A stretch of DNA of 64,000 nt from Alicyclobacillus sp. ALC3 (GTDB taxonomy: Bacteria > Bacillota > Bacilli > Alicyclobacillales > Alicyclobacillaceae): contig NZ_CP066784.1 in NCBI RefSeq assembly GCF_028751195.1, positions 1,550,001 through 1,614,000 on the forward strand, read 5' to 3'. How positions within the stretch are numbered: position 1 is the first letter of the stretch; every line of letters begins with the position of its first letter. Below are positions 9,394-18,626 of this stretch, piece after piece. The notes under the pieces are model-generated. The model was given only the letters and a program-made list of their open reading frames with translations. It had not been told where the DNA came from and ran no database searches. Both the position numbers and the translations under genes were made by a program.

Positions 9394-9744
9394 CTCAACA
9401 CCTCCATACAGGATGTCTGAGAACGTATGTTCCTGTATCATCATTGCACAATTCCTCGATGGATACAACATCCATTTGAAGCTCTAATGAATATCAAGGC
9501 CAGTAGGCGTACCCATAGAATTATCGGAACCGTTAATCGTTAGATTGGTCTCATCGACACCGATTTGAGAGAAATTTTCTCGTAATCACCTTTTAATGGA
9601 TAACGAAATTGAGCAACGATGACGTACTCGGTTAAAGTCCTTTAACCTAATCGTCGCAGAAATACGAATGTGGCTCATGGATGTGCACATCGCACCCAAT
9701 CTGGGCTGCGTCGTGTACCGGGGTGATTTCGACGAAATCTGTCG
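9394..9744. other. Non-coding stretch, no clear feature
   Basis: About 350 bases upstream of the 9070-9393 gene. It holds a short GAGAGAAATTTTCTC hairpin near 9568-9582 and no convincing reading frame. It presumably contains the promoter of the minus-strand gene. Confidence 0.4.
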
Positions 9745-10026
9745 GTGACTGCAAGGAGCGGGCTGCACGATTGTTGGGCACGGCACAAACTGGCTAAAGA
9801 TATGCCCCCTACTGACTGCCGACCGACCCTTGGGGGACGATCAGACGAATCTGATAGGCTGTACTATTTTGCTGCCGGTTACAAAGGCCTAACATGCGAA
9901 CTGTGCAGAAAGACCATGGCGATACAATACAGCCGACACGACAAGTTTCACGGGTGCACGGAGTTCCTACGAGGTGATGGCAAGCAACCTCTCACGTATC
10001 GGGACGACAGCTACCAGACATACTAG
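9745..10026 (+). CDS. Small zinc-ribbon-like protein (uncertain)
   Basis: A 93-residue frame; the true start may be ATG 9800, as no strong ribosome binding site is seen at either position. The C-terminal half contains CELCRKTMAIQYSRHDKFHG followed by C, which resembles the C4 zinc ribbon of DNA topoisomerase I (CxxCxKxM... GKFxGC), although the fourth cysteine is missing. It ends four bases inside the stop of the convergent 10023-11102 gene. It could be a degraded zinc-binding remnant or a real small DNA-binding protein. Confidence 0.35.
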   Translation: MTARSGLHDCWARHKLAKDMPPTDCRPTLGGRSDESDRLYYFAAGYKGLTCELCRKTMAIQYSRHDKFHGCTEFLRGDGKQPLTYRDDSYQTY

Positions 10027-11102
10027 GGCGCGACGTGTTCGGTACGATTGAACATCTGCTCCAGAGATCCGTACCCCAACTCGCGAAGTGCCCAATCGAG
10101 CCACGTCACTTCATCTTGGTACCAGCGCATGACCTCGCCGACATCGCCCTTGCCACGCTTGTCACGCCGCACAATAATCGTCTCGCGCTGTCGTCCCCCA
10201 GTTGCAAAGTTGCGGCGCATGCTGAAATTTCCGTCGACGCAGACAACCTCATCCGGCGCACCTATCTGCCAGCCTAGCCCGCTGGACAGGATTACCCCGG
10301 AGACGTGATCGTACCGACGGATTTCCGAGTGGCACACGGGTACAATGGCCTTAAGTTTCTCCTTCATGCCTTGTTGAGCCCACGCCGTGAGCTGCCATAG
10401 TCCACTCAGCACTTCAATTCGTAGCCACACATTCTGCCCGCTCGCCGACTGCCGGGCCTTATCCCGTATCTTCGCGGCCAATCGGTCCCACTCATTTGTC
10501 GACGTGACGGGTCCCGACATCATTCGAACCTCCGGGTGACTCGTTTTGGTGATCACGAGCTTTGCGACTTCGGTCTTGACAGGTCTCGACTGTCCGATTT
10601 CCTTCAGGCTGGTTCCGACTTCATCCACCTGCGCCAGTAGCGCTTGCAACTCTTCTTCGCCTACCACCTTCAGATAATGTCCCTTCACCGAGAGTGAGTG
10701 GTCCTTCGCGGGCTTTGCCAACGCACGGTCGAGTTTTTTGACGAACGAATTCGTCTCGCGAACGGATGTGTGTTCGCCGATCTGGGTCACCTCAAACATC
10801 ACTTTCTTCGAGTCGAGGAAGACCTCCAAATCCCCCATTTTACCGCCCGGCAAACGCGGTTCGAACTCGACTGGCCATCCTCGACGGAGCGCGAATCCGG
10901 CAAGTTCCATCTGCACGGAAGCGTGAGTCCACTCCACCCAGGTCCTGTCGCTGCGCAGTGCCTTGCGCACCTCTCGAATTTCGCTTGATCCTTCAGCAAC
11001 TGTAGCTTCGCGTAAAGCTCTAGCAAGGATACGTAGACGGGAATAGTGTCGTTTTCCGGAGTAAGAAACAGGGAGAAAAACGGATGATTCCTGCCCATAC
11101 AT
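10023..11102 (-). CDS. Unknown 359-residue protein, possibly PD-(D/E)xK nuclease-like
   Basis: Around residues 100-125 the sequence GGKMGDLEVFLDSKKVMFEV has the shape of a PD-(D/E)xK nuclease core: an acidic residue on one strand and a glutamate in the following strand. The usual lysine after the glutamate is replaced (FEVTQI), so catalysis is doubtful. No membrane segment or signal peptide is seen. The ribosome binding site is weak (GCAGAG). The alternative frame at 10990-11095 also reads protein-like (NDTIPVYVSLLELYAKLQLL), so the 5' end may contain a frameshift. The function is not established; it lies among other putative nuclease or DNA-binding genes. Confidence 0.5.
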   Translation of the reverse strand: MYGQESSVFLPVSYSGKRHYSRLRILARALREATVAEGSSEIREVRKALRSDRTWVEWTHASVQMELAGFALRRGWPVEFEPRLPGGKMGDLEVFLDSKKVMFEVTQIGEHTSVRETNSFVKKLDRALAKPAKDHSLSVKGHYLKVVGEEELQALLAQVDEVGTSLKEIGQSRPVKTEVAKLVITKTSHPEVRMMSGPVTSTNEWDRLAAKIRDKARQSASGQNVWLRIEVLSGLWQLTAWAQQGMKEKLKAIVPVCHSEIRRYDHVSGVILSSGLGWQIGAPDEVVCVDGNFSMRRNFATGGRQRETIIVRRDKRGKGDVGEVMRWYQDEVTWLDWALRELGYGSLEQMFNRTEHVAP

Positions 11103-11334
11103 CTCTGCAAGAATTCATCCCCAAAGAATCAGCGGAACTCTTCCACTGCCCCCGACACCACGCCCCTACCAGTTGAAGTGAGCACAGCAGACGAAGTGAC
11201 GGACGATGCCCACAGGTCCCAAGTCATTTTGGCATCGCCACGGATCACCCTGAGCCATTCCATCGCACTTTCACTGTTCATACTCCACCCCAACAATCCG
11301 CAGACGCTGCCCCTGCATTTCACACGTGGAACAT

Positions 11335-12078
11335 CTACGCGAACATGTATACGTCGCAGTCCGGTCGCAAGACTGCGAGGTCACACCCAACAGCCTTGGC
11401 CACAGCCTCCCACATAGAGTACGTGTGGCAACCCTCAACCGGACTCGCACTAGTCGACCAACCCCTAACTGGGTTCCTGTGGTCCCGAACGGCCTCGACT
11501 ACGGCGTCATCGACTACGCGATCCTTCATCAGTGAATCAAGAAGTACTACTCTTCGACCCACATCTTGCATCGCTAACCACCCGGGTATGGCGACGGTCA
11601 AGGCGTCGGTCATGTTGCGGGACCGAGCGGTCGAATTGTCCATACGGGCTGAGACCTTGAATGCTCCTGTCGCGAAACCCTCGTAGACGTAGATGCCGCC
11701 GCCACGCGTGGCAGCTCTGGTATCCGTCGTAATCGGACGGTTGCACTGTGCGGCCACCTGCAGCAACGACGGCAGCACAAGCCAGGACATGGCTGTGGCA
11801 GCTGCGCCGCTACGTAGGTACCAGTGATAGTGAAGATTGCCGCTCCCCGCCTCTTCGGCGAAGCGCGGCTCGGGCTGGTCGATGACCCACATCGGGGCGT
11901 CGATCCCTAGGGCTATCCTGACCTCTCGTGACCTCACATCCGCGCTGAAGCTCTCAAGAAGTGCATCGCGTGAACCTAGGCCGCTTCCGCGGCCAGAAAC
12001 GTTGCCTTCATGCCCTAACCGCACCCACGCGAAGGACCCCACGCCTGAGTCGATCCCGTACGACACGGCTTGATCCAC
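11335..12078 (-). CDS. Unknown protein resembling the DUF429 / RNase H-like fold
   Basis: I choose GTG at 12076-12078 because GGAGGG lies seven bases upstream; the frame extends to 12174 without a better site. That gives 247 residues beginning VDQAVSYGIDSGVG. The GIDSG and ALGIDAPMW motifs, about 55 residues apart, resemble the acidic strand motifs of DUF429-type RNase H-fold proteins. The predicted activity is therefore a nuclease-like fold, but the similarity is weak. The gene lies just downstream of the HTH protein at 12187-12678 on the same strand with a 110-base gap, and may be co-transcribed with it. The 230 bases to the next gene hold nothing I recognise. Confidence 0.5.
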   Translation of the reverse strand: MDQAVSYGIDSGVGSFAWVRLGHEGNVSGRGSGLGSRDALLESFSADVRSREVRIALGIDAPMWVIDQPEPRFAEEAGSGNLHYHWYLRSGAAATAMSWLVLPSLLQVAAQCNRPITTDTRAATRGGGIYVYEGFATGAFKVSARMDNSTARSRNMTDALTVAIPGWLAMQDVGRRVVLLDSLMKDRVVDDAVVEAVRDHRNPVRGWSTSASPVEGCHTYSMWEAVAKAVGCDLAVLRPDCDVYMFA

Positions 12079-12186
12079 ATGACTCACCCTCCATTCACTG
12101 TCAGCCGCCCACAAATTCAACGTTACCTCCCCTTCGACATTTGAGACACATGGCCATGACTGCCCCCCAGCCACGAGTCAATCCAC

Positions 12187-12678
12187 CTAACCATCCCAAA
12201 TACTCCCTCGTCTTCTCTTTCTCTTGTCGCGCTTTACAAAGAGCGCTTTCCCTGTCCGTTCCTCGATGAGTTTGATTGCTTTGCAAAGTGCAGAGTACCT
12301 AACACCACAATCAACATCAACTGTTTCACCATCGTTCCACATAGTCCCAACATAATGGCTCCTGATTTCTTGATAGAGTTCCATTCGGTCTTTCGCATTC
12401 ACGGATCCCGGCTGCCGTTCCACGAACTTGAGAAATGTGTCAGTCAGCTTCCCTTCGGTAAAAACGGCATTGGTAATTGCATTTTCCAACCGTTTTATCG
12501 TGTCCTCGGCTGGCCTGCTCTCATCTATATCATCCAACCAGGATTGCATCGCCGAAATGTATTTTTTCGCTGTATTGCGGTGGACTCCCAACTGTCTCGC
12601 AATGTCCCTCTGTGACCGTATTTGCTCGAAATACAGATGTGCAACGCCCATTTGCTCGTCGGTGGATAGCAAGGACAT
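12187..12678 (-). CDS. Helix-turn-helix protein, terminase-small-subunit- or resolvase-like
   Basis: A 163-residue protein with a clear HTH near the N-terminus (QRDIARQLGVHRNTAKKYIS, about residues 23-42), the type used by resolvases, IS21-like transposases and some phage proteins. The rest is helical and ends in a strongly basic tail (KRDKRKRRRG). Two starts are possible: ATG 12678, which is very close to the AAGGGGG site, or TTG six bases later with a better spacer. No catalytic serine or DDE residues are visible, so a DNA-binding or regulatory role is more likely than recombination. Confidence 0.6.
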   Translation of the reverse strand: MSLLSTDEQMGVAHLYFEQIRSQRDIARQLGVHRNTAKKYISAMQSWLDDIDESRPAEDTIKRLENAITNAVFTEGKLTDTFLKFVERQPGSVNAKDRMELYQEIRSHYVGTMWNDGETVDVDCGVRYSALCKAIKLIEERTGKALFVKRDKRKRRRGSIWDG

Positions 12679-13121
12679 TCCCCCTTACACGTCTGAGTCT
12701 ACGAAGAATGACCGTAACGCAGCACCTTCGTCGAAATTTTATCACTCTGTACAAGTCTATGCGGAGAACGATCCCTGCTCATTCGACGCGGTTACAGTCA
12801 GCAAACCTGTACCAAGGTGATGGACTTTCCCCTAGGCTGACAGCAGCTTGCGCGGCTAATTCGTCCGGGACATTTTCGTCAAGCCATGCGGTGAGGCAGA
12901 GGCCTCCACTGAGAAGGATCTAACGGCACTGGTACAATTTTGCGGAAAAACGTCTTCTACATGTATGTATGGGGCCGCGTCAGATTTTCCGCCGCCCACG
13001 TACGAGTTGAAAGGAGGAATGCGTCTAGATCCGCCCTATCTCGTGGGAGTGTGTCTTCCGCATATGCCCCATGGTCACTTTCCCGTTCTTCGGGCACTTT
13101 AGGCTCTTGCTTCGTAACCAG
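12679..13121. other. Non-coding or decayed stretch
   Basis: About 440 bases between divergent genes. There is an AAAGGAGGA at about 13009-13017, but the frame after it stops within 30 codons, and no longer frame has a ribosome binding site. It probably contains the promoter of the 12187-12678 gene and decayed coding DNA. Confidence 0.4.
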
Positions 13122-13759
13122 ATGCCGAACCGTGGCAAGCCGTACGAATCCAGTGTACGGAACTTTAGTCATCCACCACAGACGTTCCCCCTTTTCAGAC
13201 TAGGACAGAAATCTATGAGGACAAGACTGCAACTTGGACTCAAAAAAGGAGAGAATTCCGTGAGCATACCAAGAAAAAAGCGGGTTCAGTCGCACCTTCT
13301 CGCGAGCTGAAGTTAAGTGACGTCACTCCAGTCGCCAGCACATACACCCCTAAAGGGACCGCAGCCCCGAGTATGGTGAGTTTCGTGAAGGCAGACGGAA
13401 ACGGCAACCGCACCGTAATCTCGGCGGACGTGGTGGAACACACCGGCGCGACCGACTCCATCCAGATTCTTTTGCACGATGACGGCCCCATCTTTTGCAA
13501 CAATGCTCCAGGCGTCGGCAACCGCTTCGGACTTAGGCCGTACGGCAAGAAGCACGCGATTTACGCCTGCAGTCTAATTTTGGAGTTTGAGGCCAAGTAC
13601 GAATTGGACTTTTCAAGCGCTACCAGCATCAGCTTCCAAGAAGCTGAGTTCATCACAGTCGAAGGTGCACCTGCAGTGCTCATTCCGATAACGAAATCAT
13701 CTATGACACCCGAGCCACTGTCTCTTGAGGGTTCTGACGACGACCCCAGTGACCTGTAA
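13122..13759 (+). pseudogene. Hypothetical gene, probably frameshifted at a C5T4 run
   Basis: The C-terminal 128 residues read well from ATG 13373, but the same frame is open back to 13169 with protein-like sequence (TWTQKRREFREHTKKK) and no usable start. The neighbouring frame supplies an ATG at 13122 and a plausible N-terminus (MPNRGKPYESSVRNF) that meets this frame near the CCCCCTTTT run at 13187-13195. One indel there would join the two into a gene of about 210 residues. I do not recognise the product; the second half is beta-rich with no membrane segment. A real internal start at 13373 or a sequencing error are the alternatives. Confidence 0.4.
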
Positions 13760-13954
13760 ACCTACAGACGCGAATTGAACGGCCGGGCTGACGTGCAAAG
13801 AGATTGCGACGTAGCCCTTTGAATTGCGTCGCAATCGTTCTTCCCTCGATATCTCGATACCTTCGTACGGGCAGCTCGTTTTGAACCAACGTACCGAAAG
13901 GTTGTCTTAAGGACTATCCCGCAGGCATCACCCAATAGGAGGAGAGTTCAAACC

Positions 13955-14116
13955 ATGTCGATCGATGATGGCAACACCCTCGTGCGCCCAGAGTTCGATT
14001 CCCTTCACGATGGCAAGTTCACAGTGACGGTGAATCAGGCCGGCATCGTAATGCCAACCGCGAGCAAAAAATTGCGCCTAAAGGTTGGTTTGAGAACCAA
14101 AGCGGCAACGGTCTAG
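13955..14116 (+). CDS. Small unknown 53-residue protein
   Basis: ATG 13955 has a strong AGGAGG-type site (TAGGAGGAGAG) upstream at proper spacing and the frame runs to TAG at 14114-14116. The product starts MSIDDGNTLVRPEFDSL and ends in a basic segment (SKKLRLKVGLRTKAATV). No family is recognised. It follows the frameshifted gene at 13122-13759 on the same strand and converges with the broken NTPase remnant, so it may itself be the remaining start of a larger gene. Confidence 0.45.
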   Translation: MSIDDGNTLVRPEFDSLHDGKFTVTVNQAGIVMPTASKKLRLKVGLRTKAATV

Positions 14117-14128
14117 AAGATTCAGTGC

Positions 14129-14968
14129 TCATCCACCCTGACTGAAAGGCAGGCAGTCCGTTTCGCAGATTGCTTGAGTTGGCGAGTTGCTTCCCCGAAA
14201 GAAACGAGAGCGTAGACTTGGACACGCTGTTGGAGCATGAAGATACGCTTCTAATCTCGGAGATGACACCACGCTACGAACGATCCCGTTTGCTCCACAA
14301 ATAATCCATCTAAGTCCCTTAACAGTGAACAGTTCATCACGTAGGCTCTCCAGACGCTCTTTTGCTAAACTAGATTCCTGTAATAGTTCAAGATTGTCTA
14401 TTACGCAAACAATGCCGCCACCTTGACCGTCAGGGAAAATCTCTTCAACCCAATCCAAGATTTGCTTCCTGAAACCACTTGCTCTATATCCGTCTGATGT
14501 GTTCGGAGCTGAACTATGCCCTAAAGACCCCCCAACCCAGCGAAGCTCATACCGCCCTGCCATTGTGCGAGTTCCGGAGAATTCAGCCATCTTGAAACTG
14601 GCCCGAGATGACTAAGATGATTCCCTCGTTCCCTGATCCCGCGTGCCTCACGTAGTAAAGTCTGTCCGGCTTCCAACGGGATTTCGTGGACAAGCTGCGC
14701 GAGTGTTTTTTCGGATCTATTTGAAATGACTTGGCACACGGAATGAGTAGTTCATCGGACTGACCTGACAAATAGGACCTGTACTCTTTGTACACGGCGA
14801 CATTGGCCACGCTTGTCTTGCCGACCCATTTTCACCTTCCAATGTCGTGCATTTTGGTGGCGATGTAAGACGTCCGTGCAACTTTCTTAAGCCAGTGTTA
14901 CGACCAACCAGTAATTGCTCGCCTTCCTCGTTCGGCTCCAATGCCAATGTGTTAGTGACGGAGCATAG
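14129..14968 (-). pseudogene. P-loop NTPase gene broken by several frameshifts and cut by the insertion sequence
   Basis: Pieces of one ATPase are spread over several minus-strand frames: TLALEPNEEGEQLLVGR (around 14,910-14,960), then LEGENG, the Walker A continuation VGKTSVANVAVYKEYRS one frame over, and IVCVIDNLELLQESS (Walker B, about 14,375-14,420) in another. The Walker A is interrupted exactly where a single G appears missing (14,832-14,838), and at least two more shifts are needed downstream. The 5' end stops at the left terminus of the insertion sequence at about 14,970. The intact family would be a STAND/AAA-like NTPase of roughly 400 residues. It is not expected to be functional. 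Confidence 0.7.
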
Positions 14969-14971
14969 TGG

Positions 14972-14998
14972 CCAAAACTTGACGGTGTAAGTTGTCCG
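14972..14998. repeat. Left terminal inverted repeat and binding-site-like repeats of the insertion sequence
   Basis: The segment starting CCAAAACTTGACGG aligns to the reverse complement of 23,396-23,421 at about 20 of 26 positions. Immediately inside, TTGACGG...GTCCGC occurs twice (14,979-14,999 and 15,003-15,022), the usual arrangement of repeated transposase-binding sites at TniA/TnsB-type ends. Confidence 0.6.
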
Positions 14999-15038
14999 CG
15001 AATTGACGGCGTGATTGTCCGCTGCCTCAGACAAAGAG

Positions 15039-15060
15039 GGGGAAGAGTTTCCCCTTCCCC
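15039..15060 (-). terminator. Hairpin after the DUF5348 gene
   Basis: GGGGAAG at 15,039-15,045 pairs with CTTCCCC at 15,054-15,060, 20 bases downstream of the last IS gene on the minus strand. The following T stretch is short, so termination is only likely. Confidence 0.4.
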
Positions 15061-15079
15061 AGTGCTCGTAGATTTTAGA

Positions 15080-15310
15080 CTAGACGTCGATGTTGACTCT
15101 GTAGGTTCTTCCCTCGGTAAGACCAAGGGGTACACCGTCGGCAATGACGTACCATGAGCGGGCCATTTCTAGTCTGACAATCTGATCTTTGTCGCCGATG
15201 CGTAATTGAAATGCCTCCCCGCAGTGCAGGCCATACCATTCGCCGTCTCCTTCCACTACCCAGCGTTGCAGTTCCCCATCGTATTCCAGCCTTGCATCCT
15301 TGAGTTTCAT
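15080..15310 (-). CDS. DUF5348 domain protein of the insertion sequence
   Basis: A 76-residue beta-rich protein; the sequence MARSWYVIADGVPLGLTEGR followed by YRVN is the DUF5348 pattern as I remember it. Its ATG overlaps the stop of the AAA ATPase gene (ATGA, 15,307-15,310), so it is translated with the transposition genes. The role is unknown; as the last gene of the element it may be an accessory or regulatory component. Confidence 0.7.
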   Translation of the reverse strand: MKLKDARLEYDGELQRWVVEGDGEWYGLHCGEAFQLRIGDKDQIVRLEMARSWYVIADGVPLGLTEGRTYRVNIDV

Positions 15311-16107
15311 GACAGTTCCCCCTGAATCACCCGGTTGACGATATGATCATCGATGATTCGATGCTTGGTCTGTGCCCCATACATGAGGCAGTGTGTGCAC
15401 ACTTTGTTGACCAAACGGGCTGCACCACTGGAGAACCGATAAATCTCATCGATGGCCTTGTCCGTGAAAATGTCATGCTCCTCTCCTGCGTAGGCCAGGT
15501 GCCGACGAATGTACTCGGCCACTTCGGAACGGTCGTAGTACGGCAATTTGCACTGGATGTCGATTCGCTGCCGGATTGCAGCATACGTCTGGAGGTTGAG
15601 TCGGTCCCAGAGTTCGCTCTGTCCAACCAGGATGAGTGACATGGGACTCTGTGAATCCATCCTGAAATTCAGCAAAAACCGTATTTCCTCAAGCATCTCC
15701 TTATCCAGAAGGTGGGCTTCGTCCACAACACACACCGGCTGTACGTGATGGATACCACGCATAAGTTCGATTTCACGATGTAGTTGTCTCTTTGCGTCTC
15801 CCCGGTAGAACTTAGACTCGCATCCAAGCTGCTCGAGCATGCCCTTGTAAAAGTGACGCGGTGTGAGCTTGGAGTCTGACAAGTACAACACCTGATACTT
15901 CGCGCCGTCTAGGGTCTCGCTAAAGCGACGGATTGCCGTGGTCTTTCCGGTGCCACAATCTCCTGTGATGACACAAAACAGCTGGCGTGCAGCCGCGTAA
16001 GAGAGTCGTCCGAGCGTATCCTCCAGTGATGGCGAGGTGTAGAATTCACTTGCCGGAATGTCTCTGGAGAACGGAGTACGCTTGAACTCGTAGTACGACT
16101 CAAACAT
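15307..16107 (-). CDS. AAA+ ATPase of the insertion sequence (TniB/ExeA-like)
   Basis: A 266-residue AAA+ protein that would select or deliver target DNA to the transposase. The Walker A is GDCGTGKTT (about residues 48-56), the Walker B VCVVDEAHLL (about 124-133), and a sensor-like SLILVGQSELWDRL follows near 155-168. The C-terminal helical lid (IDEIYRFSSGAARLVNKVC) is typical of the ExeA/TniB group. ATG 16,107 is preceded by GAGGTG, and the gene overlaps the transposase stop by eight bases. It appears intact, so target-choice capacity is retained even though the transposase gene now needs intron splicing. Confidence 0.88.
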   Translation of the reverse strand: MFESYYEFKRTPFSRDIPASEFYTSPSLEDTLGRLSYAAARQLFCVITGDCGTGKTTAIRRFSETLDGAKYQVLYLSDSKLTPRHFYKGMLEQLGCESKFYRGDAKRQLHREIELMRGIHHVQPVCVVDEAHLLDKEMLEEIRFLLNFRMDSQSPMSLILVGQSELWDRLNLQTYAAIRQRIDIQCKLPYYDRSEVAEYIRRHLAYAGEEHDIFTDKAIDEIYRFSSGAARLVNKVCTHCLMYGAQTKHRIIDDHIVNRVIQGELS

Positions 16108-16974
16108 CTCCCTTCACCTCGTTCCATGCTGAGGTGTAGGAGACCGCCCGAGTCTGTTGCTGCTGGCGGTTTGCATGCTGTATCTCCGCCGCTTCCAGCA
16201 GTCTGGATGATTCTGCTGACTTTGGTCCCAAGTGCCCCGGCATATTTGGACGCTGCCCGGCTCGTTCTCCAATGACCATGGGACGGGCCTGCCATGGCTC
16301 ATGTCCTTCGTGCTCAACGGTGACTTGACTGATGTCCGCCGGGTCGTAGATGACGTCGACGGTGCAGCCGATGAACGACAATCCCACCTCGTACTTGCGG
16401 TCCATGAAGCTGATACAGCCAGACTTGTCCACCTTGCGTGTCTCCGCATGGAGGAAGGCGTTGGCGAGGATTTCTGGTTCGACAAACCGAAGTGCCTTCC
16501 GGTCGCTTCGGTACGCAGTCTCTGGGCTCGTGGGTTGTATGCCCGTGGACAGAGCTCTATGCGGTTTGTTCTGGTAGCATTCCGACAGCCACACTGCAAA
16601 CTTGTGATTGAGGTCTTCAAGTGATTGGGGTTTGCCCAACACGGCTTCGCTCAGGAACGAGTCGATGGTGCGGTTAAACTTCTCAACCTTGCCTTTCGAT
16701 TCTGGAGCGTAGGGCTTCGTGAACAAGAGCCGGATACCAAGCTTTGAGCAGGTTCTCGTCATCCACCGGGTGCGGTATTGTTTACCGTTATCGAAGTACA
16801 CGGAGTCTGGAATACCGTACTTCTGGATTGCCTGACGGAAGCAATCTTCCACAATGGCTTGGTCCAGCGTGGGGTAGAACTCCGCATGCAACACGTACCG
16901 TGTGGCGTCGTCCAGGAAGACAACCAGATAGACCTGTTTCTTTGTGCCGCCAGGGCCAATGGGCAAGTACGGGC
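16100..16974 (-). CDS. DDE transposase, 3' exon (C-terminal two thirds)
   Basis: This part resumes at PYLPIGPGG and carries the retroviral-integrase-type catalytic core. DNGKQY supplies the second aspartate and PESKGKVEKFNRT the glutamate; the first aspartate is the one in ELWQSDIKF, encoded by the 5' exon at 22,238-22,724. Joining the two exons at the predicted splice sites gives 1,362 bases, an unbroken 453-codon frame. A C-terminal beta-barrel region (about DRKYEVGLSFIGCTVDVIYD) follows the core. Unless the intron splices, only a truncated N-terminal protein could be made. The local start at 16,990 is an artefact of the intron sequence. Confidence 0.85.
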
Positions 16975-17064
16975 GTGAAGTAAGAGACAAGGCGTAGTCG
17001 AACTATTTCCTTGCCTCTCCTTCCCGAACCGGACTTGCGCCTCTCAACGCATCCGGCTCTCCAT

Positions 17065-18292
17065 TTAAACGTTGCTCAGAGCAAAGGCGACTTCATCATA
17101 ATAGGACTCAATAGTCCGCTGATTTGTGGAACGTAGGATGTAGGGGTTCCCGTCGGGATTCCGCCACATAAACCACCCTTTTCGGCTGGTTATGAGCCTC
17201 CGAAGTGCCACTTGACCATAGAACCCGCGACTGTTTTGACCTTGTAGCACCCAGACCTTGGCTTTGCCCACTTCGGGGGAACGAACATGGTCTCGCATTA
17301 GTGTCCTGAAGCCTCGTTTGTACTTTCGGGCCAGCCAGTATCCAAGTTTCCAAAATATCACTCGGTCAACCTTGCTAAAAATAGTCGCTGTATGGTCGGT
17401 GTACTGATAAAAGTTGGCCCATCCTGTGATTTGCCGGTTGAGACTTTCGATGACGTCTATTGTGTTCGCACCGTAATTTCCTGACAGCTGCTTGACTATT
17501 CTTTCCGTAAAGCGGCGGTACTTCTCCCACGGAATTGTCGTTACAACCCGCATTTGCCCACGTGGGCCTTTTTTACGGATAATACGATGGCCCAGAAACA
17601 CAAAGCCGTCATTTACATGGGTGATATGCGTCTTCTCCATATTCAGTGTGAGTTTAAGATGGTCCTCTAGGTAAGCACGACATGCCTCGCGCACTTCTTC
17701 TGCATGAGCCCTGGTTCCTTTGACAACAACTACGAAATCATCTGCGTATCGGCAATACGAAATCGCCGGCTTCCACTGCCGACCTTCGCGTATCGCGATA
17801 GGGCGTTCGTTTTGTATTCCGAAGTTCCATGCCCAGCGGTCCTTTCTCACCTTTTTGTTCAGGTAATTCGCGTCCATCCATTGGTCAAATTCGTGTAACA
17901 TGATATTTGACAGTAGTGGTGAGATAACACCACCTTGTGGAACGCCCTCACTTGCAGAACAAAATAGGCCGCGGTCTATACAACCAGCCTTGATTATTCT
18001 CCAGAGGAGCCTGAGAAATCTCTGGTCGGAAATGCGTTTGCGGACGGCCTTCATTAGCAGGCGATGATGTACCGTGTCAAAGTAGCTTGAGAGGTCACCT
18101 TCGATGACCCAGCGCCCTGCAGTGGCGTTGCTTTGTGCATTCCCGTCCTGCAGTTGCATTCTGATGGTTCGAATCGCATGATGGACACTACGGGCCGGTC
18201 TAAATCCGTAGGATAGCGTATGAAAGTCACTTTCCCATATAGGTTCCATTGCCATCAGCATCGCTCGCTGTACGATACGGTCTCGTAGGCAT
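17065..18292 (-). pseudogene. Group II intron reverse transcriptase/maturase, C-terminal part (split)
   Basis: It carries the RT core: SYGFRPARSVHHAI, the SEGVPQGGVISPLLSN motif, and the catalytic YADD (within SYCRYADDFVVVVKG). Then come GFVFLGH and a maturase domain X (SLNRQITGWANFYQYTD). The N-terminal part lies at 21,263-21,573. Joining 21,263 to 18,292 after removing the inserted transposon gives 1,539 bases, a complete 512-residue RT. A WFMWRNPDGNPYILRSTNQR tail is present, but I see no clear HNH endonuclease. As it stands no intact RT can be made here, so intron mobility must be lost unless RT is supplied in trans or the transposon excises. Confidence 0.88.
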
Positions 18293-18602
18293 GGGACGGT
18301 CAGCGCAAAATGCACTTCAGCTCAATCCCCTTTCGGCATCTGTAACTATTACCCATCCATTTCATCCTCTCCACGGGCAGACCTTTGCCCTGCTTAAAGT
18401 GAAGCACGTAAATGGGACTGCTCTGTGCTCTCTTCAAACGGATTCCACTGTCCTCTGCGTTCCAGAGTCCTGGACGGATTGGTGTCGCGTCGACTCCCAA
18501 CCGGTCACCCCATTTAACGCACTGGACTTGAAGGAATTAGCCGAACTCCTTCAAAGCCTAGATGATTCCTCGATCTCAGCAACGAATTTAATTGACAATT
18601 GA
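18291..18602 (+). CDS. DUF5372-like transposon protein
   Basis: The frame contains THPFHPLHGQTFALLKVKH followed by a VLCVPESWTDW motif, the pattern I know from DUF5372 proteins encoded next to serine recombinases. The only standard start near the element's left end is ATG 18,291, whose first two bases lie in the interrupted RT gene; translation would then depend on the insertion site. About 103 residues. The function is unknown; the steady association with this transposon type suggests an accessory mobility role. Confidence 0.65.
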   Translation: MGRSAQNALQLNPLSASVTITHPFHPLHGQTFALLKVKHVNGTALCSLQTDSTVLCVPESWTDWCRVDSQPVTPFNALDLKELAELLQSLDDSSISATNLIDN

Positions 18603-18626
18603 AAATCAAGGAGGTAATTTCTTATT

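Noticed and set aside
9574-9582. GAGAAATTTTCTC-type hairpin as a terminator
   Set aside because: It is short, has no following T-run on the relevant strand and is not downstream of a gene.
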